From the NCBI GenBank assembly GCA_023390955.1, contig JAEWBW010000607.1, forward strand, positions 1-5,651: DNA of 5,651 bases, in the 5' to 3' direction. The notes beneath the pieces were generated by a model. It worked only from the letters and a program-made list of their open reading frames with translations, had not been told where the DNA came from and ran no database searches. The position numbers and the translations under genes are program-made. This DNA comes from Pseudomonadota bacterium. GTDB lineage: Bacteria; Pseudomonadota; Alphaproteobacteria; Rhizobiales; Xanthobacteraceae. Shown piece by piece: positions 1 through 5,651 of this stretch (position 1 is its first letter; every line of letters starts with the position of its first letter).

Positions 1-1
1 C

Positions 2-478
2 ATCAAGGGCGTGGCCGAAATCGGCTGGAAGCCGGACCTGTTCTTCCTGCCGACCTCGGCGTCGTCGATCTCGTTCCTCGAACCGGCAGGCCTCGACAAC
101 GCCGTCGGTCTGATCTCGTCGAGCAACCAGAAGGACACGATGGATCCGCAATGGGCCGAGGATCCCGGCGTGAAGGAATACTTCGCCTTCATGAAGCAGA
201 ACCTGCCGAACGCCGATCTCAGCAACTCGAACTACGCGGCCGGCTATCACTATTCGACGCTGCTGATGACCGTGCTCAAGAATTGCAACGGCGACTACAG
301 CAGCGCGAACATCATGAAGCAGGCGGCGTCCCTCAAGGACGTCAAGCTGCCGCTGCTGCTGCCGGGCATGTCGGTCTCGACCGGTTCTGACGACTATCTG
401 CCGTTCCAGCAGCTGCAACTGCGCCGCTTCAACGGCAAGAGCTGGGTCGGCTTCGGCGAAGTTCTGGACGACCGCTAA
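2..478 (+). CDS. ABC transporter substrate-binding protein, Leu/Ile/Val (HAAT) type, C-terminal part
   Basis: This is the C-terminal 158 residues of a periplasmic solute-binding protein of the branched-chain amino acid (HAAT) transporter class, Peripla_BP_6-like fold. The reading frame is open through the left edge, so the true start and signal peptide lie outside; the GTG at 11 is an internal valine. Family features visible are a GWKPDLFFLPTSAS strand, a DPQWAEDPGVKEYFAFMKQ helix, a YAAGYHYSTLLMTVLKNC segment, an IMKQAASLKDVKLPLLLPG segment and a closing QLRRFNGKSWVGFGEV strand before the TAA. These match the last third of HAAT binding proteins, which run to about 380-420 residues. In Bradyrhizobium such proteins are numerous and many serve aromatic or aliphatic acids and not amino acids, so the ligand is unknown. 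The gene lies 29 nt before an acyl-CoA synthetase on the same strand, which suggests that the captured ligand is a carboxylate or gives rise to one. The family call is firm, the substrate is not. Confidence 0.9.
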   Translation: MKGVAEIGWKPDLFFLPTSASSISFLEPAGLDNAVGLISSSNQKDTMDPQWAEDPGVKEYFAFMKQNLPNADLSNSNYAAGYHYSTLLMTVLKNCNGDYSSANIMKQAASLKDVKLPLLLPGMSVSTGSDDYLPFQQLQLRRFNGKSWVGFGEVLDDR

Positions 479-495
479 ACAACAACAAGACCAAG

Positions 496-500
496 CAAGG
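496..500 (+). promoter_or_regulatory. Ribosome binding site of the acyl-CoA synthetase gene
   Basis: AAGGA lies 7 nt before the ATG at 508, in the 29-nt gap after the preceding stop codon. It supports this start, although the encoded N terminus is slightly short for the family. The tight spacing leaves little room for a separate promoter, so the two genes are probably cotranscribed. Confidence 0.65.
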
Positions 501-507
501 ACGTACC

Positions 508-2031
508 ATGATCATCAGCGGTGAACGCCAGATCGACTATCCCGCGCTCCACGCCCGTATCCGGAAGGTCGCAGGCGGACTGAGCAGGTTTGGCGGCTCC
601 GAGGATGCGCCGGTCGCAATGATGCTGCGCAACGATTTCGCGCTGTTCGAGGTCGTCGCCGGCGCTGCCGCGCTCGGCCGACGGGTGGTACCGATCAACT
701 GGCATCTGAAGGCGGCCGAGGTCAGCTACATCCTCGCCGACAGCGGCGCCGACACGTTGGTCTGCCACGCCGATCTGCTGCCGCAGATCAGGGATGGCCT
801 GCCTGATCATGTCAGGCTGATGGTCGTGCGGACGCCGCCGGAAGTCGCGACGGCGTTCAACATCCCGGCGGCCTCGACCGAGATTCCCGACGGGCTCACC
901 GATTGGGATACGTGGCGTGACGGACAGGAGGAATGGACGCAGCCGTCAAAGCGCGGCGCGGCGATGTTCTACACCTCAGGCACCACGGGCATGCCGAAGG
1001 GCGTGCGGCGCAAGCCGATGCGACCGGAGCAGATCGCGGCCGCTGAGCGCACCGGTGCGATCGCCTACGGCGTCAAGCCGAACGACAATCAGGTCGTGCT
1101 GATCAACGGGCCGATGTACCATTCGGCGCCCCACTCCTACGGCATGCTGGCCTATCGCAGCGGCTGCACCATCATCCTCGAGCCGCGCTTCGATCCCGAG
1201 GATCTGCTGCAGCTGATCGAGCGCCACCGCGTCACGCATATGCACATGGTGCCGACGATGTTCGTGCGCCTGTTGCGGCTGCCCGACGAGGTCAAGCGCC
1301 GCTATGACGTGTCCTCGCTGCGCTTCACCGTTCACGGCGCCGCCCCCTGCCCGCCAGAGGTGAAGATGGCGATGATCAAGTGGTGGGGACTGGTCATCAA
1401 TGAGTATTTCGGCTCGACCGAGACCGGCGTTCCGATCTGGCACTCCGCCGAGGAAGCGCTGAAGAAGCCCGGCACGGTCGGACGCGTCATCGAAGGCGGC
1501 ATCGTCAAGACGTTCCGTCCCGACGGCACCGAATGTGCAGTCAACGAACCCGGCGAGATCTACATGCGCCAGGCCTCGGTTCCGGATTTCGACTATCACG
1601 GCAAGGCCGAAGCGCGTGCCGAGGCTGGCCGCGACGGCCTGATCAGCGTCGGCGACGTCGGCTATCTCGATGAGGACGGCTATCTGTTCCTGTGCGATCG
1701 CAAGCGCGACATGGTGATCTCCGGCGGAGTCAATATCTATCCCGCCGAAATCGAGAACGCATTGATCACGATGCCCGGCGTGCGCGACTGTGCCGTGTTC
1801 GGCATTCCCGACGCGGAATTTGGCGAGCGGCTCTGCGCCTGCATCGAGCCGGATACCGGTGCAAAGCTGTCGGCCAACGCGGTGCAGGCTTTCCTGCGTG
1901 ACCGGCTCGCCAATTTCAAAGTGCCGAAGGAGATCCAGTTCCTCGACGCCTTGCCGCGCGAGGCAACCGGAAAGATCTTCAAGCGCAAGCTTCGCGATCC
2001 CTATTGGGCTGGACAGACCAAGGCCGGCTGA
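508..2031 (+). CDS. Acyl-CoA synthetase (AMP-binding, fatty-acid-CoA ligase type)
   Basis: This 507-residue cytoplasmic enzyme of the ANL (AMP-binding) superfamily should activate a carboxylic acid with ATP to an acyl-adenylate and then an acyl-CoA thioester. Core motifs are intact and in order: phosphate-binding loop YTSGTTGMPKG at residues 155-165; MYHSAPHSYG at 203-212 (A4 region); YFGSTETG at 300-307 (A5, adenine/AMP contact); GDVGYLDEDGYLF at 382-394 with the ribose-binding Asp383; the hinge DRKRDMVISGGVNIYPAEIE at 397-416; and the C-terminal REATGKIFKR with catalytic Lys489. The length is normal for fatty-acid or aryl-acid CoA ligases (500-550). The N terminus begins close to the first conserved block (YPALHARIRKVAGGL), roughly 20 residues shorter than many relatives, but the Shine-Dalgarno supports the ATG. 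Sequence style resembles the broad 'long-chain fatty-acid-CoA ligase' annotations of Bradyrhizobium. Chain length and ring preference cannot be told, so no symbol is given. Neighbours suggest it acts on an imported or oxidised organic acid. Confidence 0.93.
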   Translation: MIISGERQIDYPALHARIRKVAGGLSRFGGSEDAPVAMMLRNDFALFEVVAGAAALGRRVVPINWHLKAAEVSYILADSGADTLVCHADLLPQIRDGLPDHVRLMVVRTPPEVATAFNIPAASTEIPDGLTDWDTWRDGQEEWTQPSKRGAAMFYTSGTTGMPKGVRRKPMRPEQIAAAERTGAIAYGVKPNDNQVVLINGPMYHSAPHSYGMLAYRSGCTIILEPRFDPEDLLQLIERHRVTHMHMVPTMFVRLLRLPDEVKRRYDVSSLRFTVHGAAPCPPEVKMAMIKWWGLVINEYFGSTETGVPIWHSAEEALKKPGTVGRVIEGGIVKTFRPDGTECAVNEPGEIYMRQASVPDFDYHGKAEARAEAGRDGLISVGDVGYLDEDGYLFLCDRKRDMVISGGVNIYPAEIENALITMPGVRDCAVFGIPDAEFGERLCACIEPDTGAKLSANAVQAFLRDRLANFKVPKEIQFLDALPREATGKIFKRKLRDPYWAGQTKAG

Positions 2032-2133
2032 GCGGACCGGCGAAGCGAACGGCGTTTAAAACTATGTTGCTGTTGCCAGCCGCGCCAAGGTGAACGAGAA
2101 GATGCCGGCATAGATGCGGCCGGGATCAAATCC

Positions 2134-3213
2134 ATGACTGACTTCGTCGTTGCCAAAGGCGATCTCGAACAGTGCAAGCTGATCGAGACCGCGATCCCCG
2201 ATGCGGCTGCGTTGCCCGGTGATGCGCTGCTGGTGAAGGTCGAGCGCTTCGCCTTCACCGCCAACAACATCACCTATGCCGTCCTCGGCGATGAGCTGAA
2301 ATACTGGCAGCTGTTTCCAGCGCCTGGCGGCTTTGGCAACATTCCCGTCTGGGGTTTTGGCGAGGTCATTGCCTCCAGGCATCCCAACATCACCGCAGGC
2401 GAACGCCTGTTCGGCTATTTTCCGATGGCGACGCATCTCGTCATCGAGGCCACCGACGTCAGCAAGCGGGGCCTGCGCGACGGTGCCGCGCACCGGCAGG
2501 GCGTGGCACCGGTCTACAACGCCTATGCGCGCGTCAGCGGTGATCCCGCCTTCGCCGGCCGGCAAGGCGATTACCAGGCGCTGCTGCGCCCCCTGTTCAT
2601 GCTGTCATTCCTGGTCGACGACTTCCTCGCCGAGAACGAGGATTTCGGCGCGCACGCCGTGCTGCTGTCGTCGGCGTCGAGCAAAACCGCGTTCGGGCTT
2701 GCGCATCTCCTGCACACGCGCGGCCGCAAGGTGATCGGGCTGACATCGGCGGGCAATGCCGATTTCGTCCGCTCGCTTCCCTGCTACGACGAGGTCGTCA
2801 CCTATGACCGCGTCATGTCGCTGCCGGCGGACGCGCCGGTCGCCTTCGTCGACATGGCCGGCAGCAGCGCGCTGCGGGCCGGGCTGCATCACCACTTCGG
2901 CACGCAAATGGCCTGCTCCGTACGCGTCGGTTTGACGCATCGCGCCACCGACGCCGAGGAAGGCGAACTGCCGGGCGCGAAGCCGCGCTGGTTCTTCGCG
3001 CCCGATCAGATCCGCAAGCGCGCCAAGGAGTGGGGACCGGGCGGCATCGACCAGCGCTTTGGCGCGGCGTGGACAGGCTTTGCACCGATGCTGGAAAGTT
3101 GTCTCACGGTCGTGGAGGGCCGCGGCCCGAATGCCGTGCAGCGGATTTATCTCGACACGCTGAAGGGCCGCATTCCGCCTGAGCAGGGCCATATGCTCTC
3201 GCTGGCGGGGTAA
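2134..3213 (+). CDS. DUF2855 family protein (diverged medium-chain dehydrogenase-like)
   Basis: The 359-residue product fits the DUF2855 family, for which I know no established function. It looks like a degenerate medium-chain dehydrogenase/quinone oxidoreductase. An N-terminal GroES-like half includes DALLVKVERFAFTANNITYA (residues 30-49), VWGFGEVIASRHPNITAGERLFGYFPMA (72-99) and a THLVI strand. A Rossmann-like half includes VLLSSASSKTAFGLAH (176-191) where dehydrogenases carry a glycine-rich NAD(P) loop, then a VIGLTS strand, DMAGS (240-244), and a family-typical WFFAPDQIRKRAKEWGPGG block (286-304). The classical GxGxxG and the zinc-ligand Cys/His set of alcohol dehydrogenases are absent, so cofactor binding is inferred. 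No signal peptide or membrane segment is seen, so it is probably cytoplasmic. The start is the first possible one: codons upstream in frame contain no ATG or GTG back to about 2050, and GGGA at 2122-2125 is a weak ribosome site. It sits 102 nt after the CoA ligase and 77 nt before the monooxygenase, consistent with a redox step in the same pathway. Confidence 0.85.
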   Translation: MTDFVVAKGDLEQCKLIETAIPDAAALPGDALLVKVERFAFTANNITYAVLGDELKYWQLFPAPGGFGNIPVWGFGEVIASRHPNITAGERLFGYFPMATHLVIEATDVSKRGLRDGAAHRQGVAPVYNAYARVSGDPAFAGRQGDYQALLRPLFMLSFLVDDFLAENEDFGAHAVLLSSASSKTAFGLAHLLHTRGRKVIGLTSAGNADFVRSLPCYDEVVTYDRVMSLPADAPVAFVDMAGSSALRAGLHHHFGTQMACSVRVGLTHRATDAEEGELPGAKPRWFFAPDQIRKRAKEWGPGGIDQRFGAAWTGFAPMLESCLTVVEGRGPNAVQRIYLDTLKGRIPPEQGHMLSLAG

Positions 3214-3240
3214 AGCGCTTTTGGCACCGGCCGAACCGGT
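3212..3240. repeat. Small palindromes in the DUF2855-monooxygenase gap
   Basis: A perfect 10-bp palindrome AAAGCGCTTT (3212-3221) overlaps the TAA stop of the DUF2855 gene. It is followed by a 5-bp stem ACCGG (3226-3230) / CCGGT (3236-3240) around a CCGAA loop. Neither has the GC-rich stem plus T-run of a standard terminator. They could be weak attenuating structures, a protein-binding site, or chance in GC-rich DNA. Confidence 0.25.
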
Positions 3241-3280
3241 ATAGCGTCGATCTCAGAGGAAACGCCGCGAAGACGGCCAC

Positions 3281-3284
3281 GAGG
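3281..3284 (+). promoter_or_regulatory. Ribosome binding site of the flavin monooxygenase gene
   Basis: GAGG lies 6 nt before the ATG at 3291. The in-frame codons upstream, back through the 77-nt gap, contain no ATG, GTG or TTG start, so this site and start are the best choice and fix the N-terminal extension of the enzyme as genuinely encoded. Confidence 0.5.
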
Positions 3285-3290
3285 TCGCGC

Positions 3291-5075
3291 ATGCTGGACA
3301 AGACCAAGGACGTTGCCGCGAGTGCGCAATGCTGGCTCGACGATTTTGAGCGCGCCTGCAGGTCCGATCCCGTCGCGCTGAACCGCCTGTTCCTCGCCGA
3401 CAGCTTCTGGCGCGACGTGCTGGCGCTGAGCTGGAACCTGCAGACCATCGAAGGCCGCGATGCCATCGTTCGCGACATCAGTGCACGCGCCGGCAAGGCC
3501 GCGCCCGCCAATTTCAAGATCGCCCCAGATCGCGCGCCGCCGCGTCAGGTCACCCGCGCCGGCACCAGCACCATCGAGACCATCTTCAATTTCGAGACGG
3601 CCATCGGCCGCGGCAGCGGCATTCTGCGGCTGGTGCCTGATGCCGAGGATGGCGACCGGCTGAAAGCATGGACGCTTCTCACCGCGCTCGAGGAGCTCAA
3701 AGGGCACGAAGAGCAGCTCAACCGGACGCGGCCGCGCGGACAAGCCTATTCGCGCGATTTTCGCGGACCGAACTGGCTCGACCTGCGCAACGCATCGCGC
3801 GACTACGCCGACCGCGATCCCACAGTGCTTGTCATCGGCGGCGGCCAGGCCGGCCTTGCGATCGCGGCCCGGCTGAAGCAATTGCAGGTCGACACGCTGA
3901 TCGTCGACCGCGAGACCCGTGTCGGCGACAATTGGCGCAAGCGCTATCACGCGCTGACCCTGCACAACCAGGTGCAGGTCAATCACCTGCCCTACATGCC
4001 ATTTCCACCGAGCTGGCCGGTCTACATCCCCAAGGACAAGCTCGCCAATTGGTTCGAAGCCTATGTCGATGCCATGGAGCTGAACTTCTGGACCGGCACC
4101 GAATTCCAGAGCGGCAGCTATGATGCGGGACAGGCGCGCTGGACCGTGACGCTCCGCCGCGCCGACGGCACGACGCGCACCATGCATCCGCGCCATTTGG
4201 TGATGGCGACCGGCGTCAGCGGCATTCCGAACATTCCTGACATTCCGACGCTCGGAGACTTCAAGGGCACGCTGCTGCATTCCAGCCGCTACGAAGACGG
4301 TGAGGATTTTGCCGGCAAGCGCGCCATCGTGATCGGCACCGGCAATAGCGGCCACGACATCGCGCAGGACCTCCATTCCAGCGGCGCCAGCGTGACGCTG
4401 GTGCAGCGCAGCCCGACGCTGGTGGTCAGCATCGAGCCCTCGGCGCAACTCGTCTACGCGCCCTACAATGACGGCACGCTCGACGATAACGACCTGATCG
4501 CGATGTCGATGCCGCTCAAGCTCGGGCGCAAGAGCCACGCGATGGTGACGGAGAAATCGAAGGCACTCGACAAGGATCTGCTCGACGGCCTGGCCCGCGT
4601 CGGCTTCAAGCTCGACTACGGCGAGGGCAACACCGGCTGGCAGTTCAAATATCTCACCCGCGGCGGCGGCTACTATTTCAACGTCGGCTGCTCCGACCTG
4701 ATCGTGAAAGGTGAGATCGCGCTGAAGCAGTTCTCCGATATCGAGACGTTGGTGGCCGACGGCGCCAGGATGAAGAACGGCGAAGTCGTCGCCGCCGACC
4801 TCGTGGTGCTCGCGACCGGCTACAAACGCCAGGAGGAACTGGTGAAGAAGCTGTTCGGCGCCGATGTCGCCGGCCGCGTCGGCACGATCTGGGGCTTCGG
4901 CGAGGAGCAGGAGCTCCGCAACATGTACACCCGCACCGGCCAGATGGGCCTCTGGCTGATCGCCGGCGGACTGGCGCAATGCCGGATCGGCTCGAAGCAC
5001 CTGGCCTTGCAGATCAAGGCGATCGAGGAAGGCCTGCTGCCGCGCGACGTCGGGCCGCGGGCGACGTTTGCATAG
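3291..5075 (+). CDS. Flavin-containing monooxygenase (NAD(P)/FAD-dependent) with NTF2/SnoaL-like N-terminal region
   Basis: This 594-residue protein should be a class B flavoprotein monooxygenase, using NADPH and O2 through a C4a-hydroperoxyflavin to oxygenate a carbonyl or a heteroatom. The FAD site is VLVIGGGQAGLAIA, with GGGQAG at residues 183-188, followed by VGDNWRKRYHALTLHNQ (from 211). The FMO signature FKGTLLHSSRY spans 324-334 (F-x-G-x3-H-x3-Y; Baeyer-Villiger enzymes usually end in W). The NADPH loop is GTGNSG (349-354) and the C-terminal LATGY is at 507-511. Residues 1-170 precede the flavoprotein core, and DFERACRSDPVALNRLF, SFWRDVLALSWNLQTIEGRDAI (39-58) and KAWTLLTALEELKG (125-138) look like an NTF2/SnoaL-like domain. 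This longer architecture of about 600 residues is common in bacterial and fungal 'NAD(P)/FAD-dependent oxidoreductases' related to plant YUCCA-type enzymes. No signal peptide is seen. The gene follows DUF2855 by 77 nt and ends 7 nt before the structured repeat. Catalytic class is confident, substrate unknown. Confidence 0.92.
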   Translation: MLDKTKDVAASAQCWLDDFERACRSDPVALNRLFLADSFWRDVLALSWNLQTIEGRDAIVRDISARAGKAAPANFKIAPDRAPPRQVTRAGTSTIETIFNFETAIGRGSGILRLVPDAEDGDRLKAWTLLTALEELKGHEEQLNRTRPRGQAYSRDFRGPNWLDLRNASRDYADRDPTVLVIGGGQAGLAIAARLKQLQVDTLIVDRETRVGDNWRKRYHALTLHNQVQVNHLPYMPFPPSWPVYIPKDKLANWFEAYVDAMELNFWTGTEFQSGSYDAGQARWTVTLRRADGTTRTMHPRHLVMATGVSGIPNIPDIPTLGDFKGTLLHSSRYEDGEDFAGKRAIVIGTGNSGHDIAQDLHSSGASVTLVQRSPTLVVSIEPSAQLVYAPYNDGTLDDNDLIAMSMPLKLGRKSHAMVTEKSKALDKDLLDGLARVGFKLDYGEGNTGWQFKYLTRGGGYYFNVGCSDLIVKGEIALKQFSDIETLVADGARMKNGEVVAADLVVLATGYKRQEELVKKLFGADVAGRVGTIWGFGEEQELRNMYTRTGQMGLWLIAGGLAQCRIGSKHLALQIKAIEEGLLPRDVGPRATFA

Positions 5076-5082
5076 TTACCCC

Positions 5083-5177
5083 GTCATTCCGGGGCACGCG
5101 AAGCGTGAACCCGGAATCCATAACCACCATCGTGAGTATGGATTCCGGGCCTGCGCCTTGGCGCATCCCGGAATGAC
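5083..5177. repeat. Inverted doublet of REP-like palindromes (cloverleaf-forming intergenic repeat)
   Basis: The 126-nt gap between the monooxygenase and the lyase-like gene is mostly this element. An outer 11-bp perfect stem pairs GTCATTCCGGG (5083-5093) with CCCGGAATGAC (5167-5177). An inner 12-bp perfect stem pairs CCCGGAATCCAT (5110-5121) with ATGGATTCCGGG (5138-5149) around a 16-nt loop. Two side hairpins sit between them: CACGC-gaa-GCGTG (5095-5107) and TGCGCC-tt-GGCGCA (5152-5165). The whole folds as a four-way junction. Alternatively each half folds alone, ATTCCGGG (5086-5093) with CCCGGAAT (5110-5117), and ATTCCGGG (5142-5149) with CCCGGAAT (5167-5174), so the element is two related palindromes in inverted orientation. 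I recall this sequence type as a frequent intergenic repeat in Bradyrhizobium and relatives. It has no T-run and no evident target-site duplication. In RNA it could limit read-through or protect the upstream message. Confidence 0.88.
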
Positions 5178-5186
5178 AACGACCTT

Positions 5187-5195
5187 GGGAGGGGA
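5187..5195 (+). promoter_or_regulatory. Ribosome binding site of the lyase-like gene
   Basis: GGGAGGGGA, with a GGAGG core at 5188-5192, lies 9 nt upstream of the ATG at 5202. It is the strongest Shine-Dalgarno in the window and decides the start. In-frame stops at 5106, 5121 and 5133 lie within the repeat, so the gene cannot begin upstream of it. Confidence 0.75.
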
Positions 5196-5201
5196 AATCA
5201 C

Positions 5202-5651
5202 ATGCCTGCTGCCATCCTCGGCTCCGGCGAGCATCGCTATCGCGTGGTGCAGAACTGGGCCAAGCTGCCCGACCGCTGGCAGCTTACCGACGTCGCCTCC
5301 GTCGCAGTCGACAGCAAGGACCGGATCTATGTCTTCAATCGCGGCGAGCACCCGATGATCGTGTTCGATCGCGAGGGTAATTTCCTGCGGAGTTGGGGCG
5401 AAGGCCTGTTCTCCCGTGCCCATGGCCTGCACATCGACGCCGACGACAACCTCTATTGCACCGACGACGGCGACCACACCGTGCGTAAATGCTCGGCGGA
5501 TGGCAAGGTGCTGCTCACGATCGGCATCCCCAGCAAGCCCGCGGCGTTCATGAGCGGGGAGCCGTTCAACCGCTGCACCCACACCGCGCTCTCGCCGAAG
5601 GGCGAGATCTATGTCTCCGACGGCTACGGCAATGCCCGTGTCCACAAGTTC
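5202..5651 (+). CDS. NHL-repeat beta-propeller protein, peptidyl-alpha-hydroxyglycine alpha-amidating lyase-like, N-terminal part
   Basis: The first 150 residues of a protein that runs off the right edge. Repeated blades are visible: VAVDSKDRIYVFNRGEHPMIVFDREGNFLRSWG (residues 34-66), HGLHIDADDNLYCTDDGDHTVRKCSADGKVLLTIG (74-108) and TALSPKGEIYVSDGYGNARVHKF (128-150). These are NHL repeats of a beta-propeller. Three landmarks match the catalytic domain of animal peptidylglycine amidating lyase as I remember it: the Arg in NRGEH (Arg47), the zinc-ligand His in the HGL turn (His74) and the Tyr in SDGYGNAR (Tyr142). The later zinc ligands would lie beyond the window. The animal enzyme cleaves alpha-hydroxyglycine peptides to an amide and glyoxylate. 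Bacterial relatives are annotated by similarity only and may act on other substrates, so the reaction here is inferred. No signal peptide is apparent at the N terminus (MPAAILGSGEHRYRVV), suggesting a cytoplasmic protein. A strong ribosome site supports the start. It follows the monooxygenase by 126 nt across the repeat and may be translated from the same transcript. Confidence 0.87.
   Translation, partial: MPAAILGSGEHRYRVVQNWAKLPDRWQLTDVASVAVDSKDRIYVFNRGEHPMIVFDREGNFLRSWGEGLFSRAHGLHIDADDNLYCTDDGDHTVRKCSADGKVLLTIGIPSKPAAFMSGEPFNRCTHTALSPKGEIYVSDGYGNARVHKF

Noticed and set aside
976..1599. A 207-codon minus-strand open frame inside the CoA ligase gene
   Set aside because: It is the low-complexity shadow of a strongly supported gene, with no domain and no ribosome site I could credit.
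2041..2080. A possible promoter in the AT-richer patch around TTTAAAACTATG
   Set aside because: No -35 box with suitable spacing could be paired with it, and a single AT-rich patch is not enough evidence.
2064..2093. A nine-codon mini-frame (MLLLPAAPR) before the DUF2855 gene, considered as a leader peptide
   Set aside because: It has no ribosome binding site, no run of regulatory codons and no attenuator-like structure after it.
3147..5000. A 617-codon open frame on the minus strand opposite the monooxygenase gene
   Set aside because: It mirrors the codon phase of a GC-rich gene whose plus-strand product has complete family motifs. The antisense product is Ala/Arg/Val/His-rich with no recognisable domain.
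5083..5177. The palindromic repeat as a rho-independent terminator or a tRNA-like gene
   Set aside because: There is no T-run after any stem on either strand, and the cloverleaf has no anticodon arm geometry or conserved tRNA bases. A repeat element explains it better.
5068..5358. A 96-codon plus-strand open frame spanning the repeat and the start of the lyase-like gene
   Set aside because: Its first third is translated repeat sequence and the rest is an off-frame reading of the lyase-like gene, which has its own strong ribosome site at 5187-5195.

Overview
The window comes from a GC-rich alphaproteobacterium, most likely Bradyrhizobium or a close relative (Rhodopseudomonas, Nitrobacter, Afipia). 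This rests on codon use strongly biased to G/C at third positions, on protein sequences that look like typical Bradyrhizobium members of their families, and on an intergenic palindromic repeat of the 'GTCATTCCGGG...CCCGGAATCC' kind that I recall as abundant in these genomes. The assignment is from memory and was not checked by a search.

Layout, left to right, all on the + strand: (1) the C-terminal part of a Leu/Ile/Val-type (HAAT) ABC transporter substrate-binding protein (2-478, cut by the left edge); (2) an acyl-CoA synthetase of the AMP-binding superfamily (508-2031), only 29 nt downstream and with a good Shine-Dalgarno; (3) a DUF2855 protein, a diverged medium-chain-dehydrogenase-like protein of unknown function (2134-3213); (4) a 594-residue flavin-dependent monooxygenase with an extra N-terminal NTF2/SnoaL-like region (3291-5075); (5) a 95-nt structured intergenic repeat made of two REP-like palindromes in inverted orientation (5083-5177); (6) the N-terminal 150 residues of an NHL-repeat protein resembling peptidyl-alpha-hydroxyglycine alpha-amidating lyase (5202 to the right edge). 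Gaps between genes are 29, 102, 77 and 126 nt. No gene-free stretch exceeds 300 nt. I see no tRNA, rRNA, CRISPR array, transposase or convincing promoter.

The co-directional set looks like an uptake-and-catabolism locus for an organic acid or a precursor of one. The binding protein would capture the compound in the periplasm, the ligase would activate a carboxylate as a CoA thioester, and the flavin monooxygenase plus the DUF2855 protein would perform redox steps. The role of the lyase-like beta-propeller is unclear. The substrate cannot be read from the sequence. The points most worth following are the association of DUF2855, the fused monooxygenase and the amidating-lyase-like protein as a possible undescribed pathway, and the well-formed inverted REP doublet.
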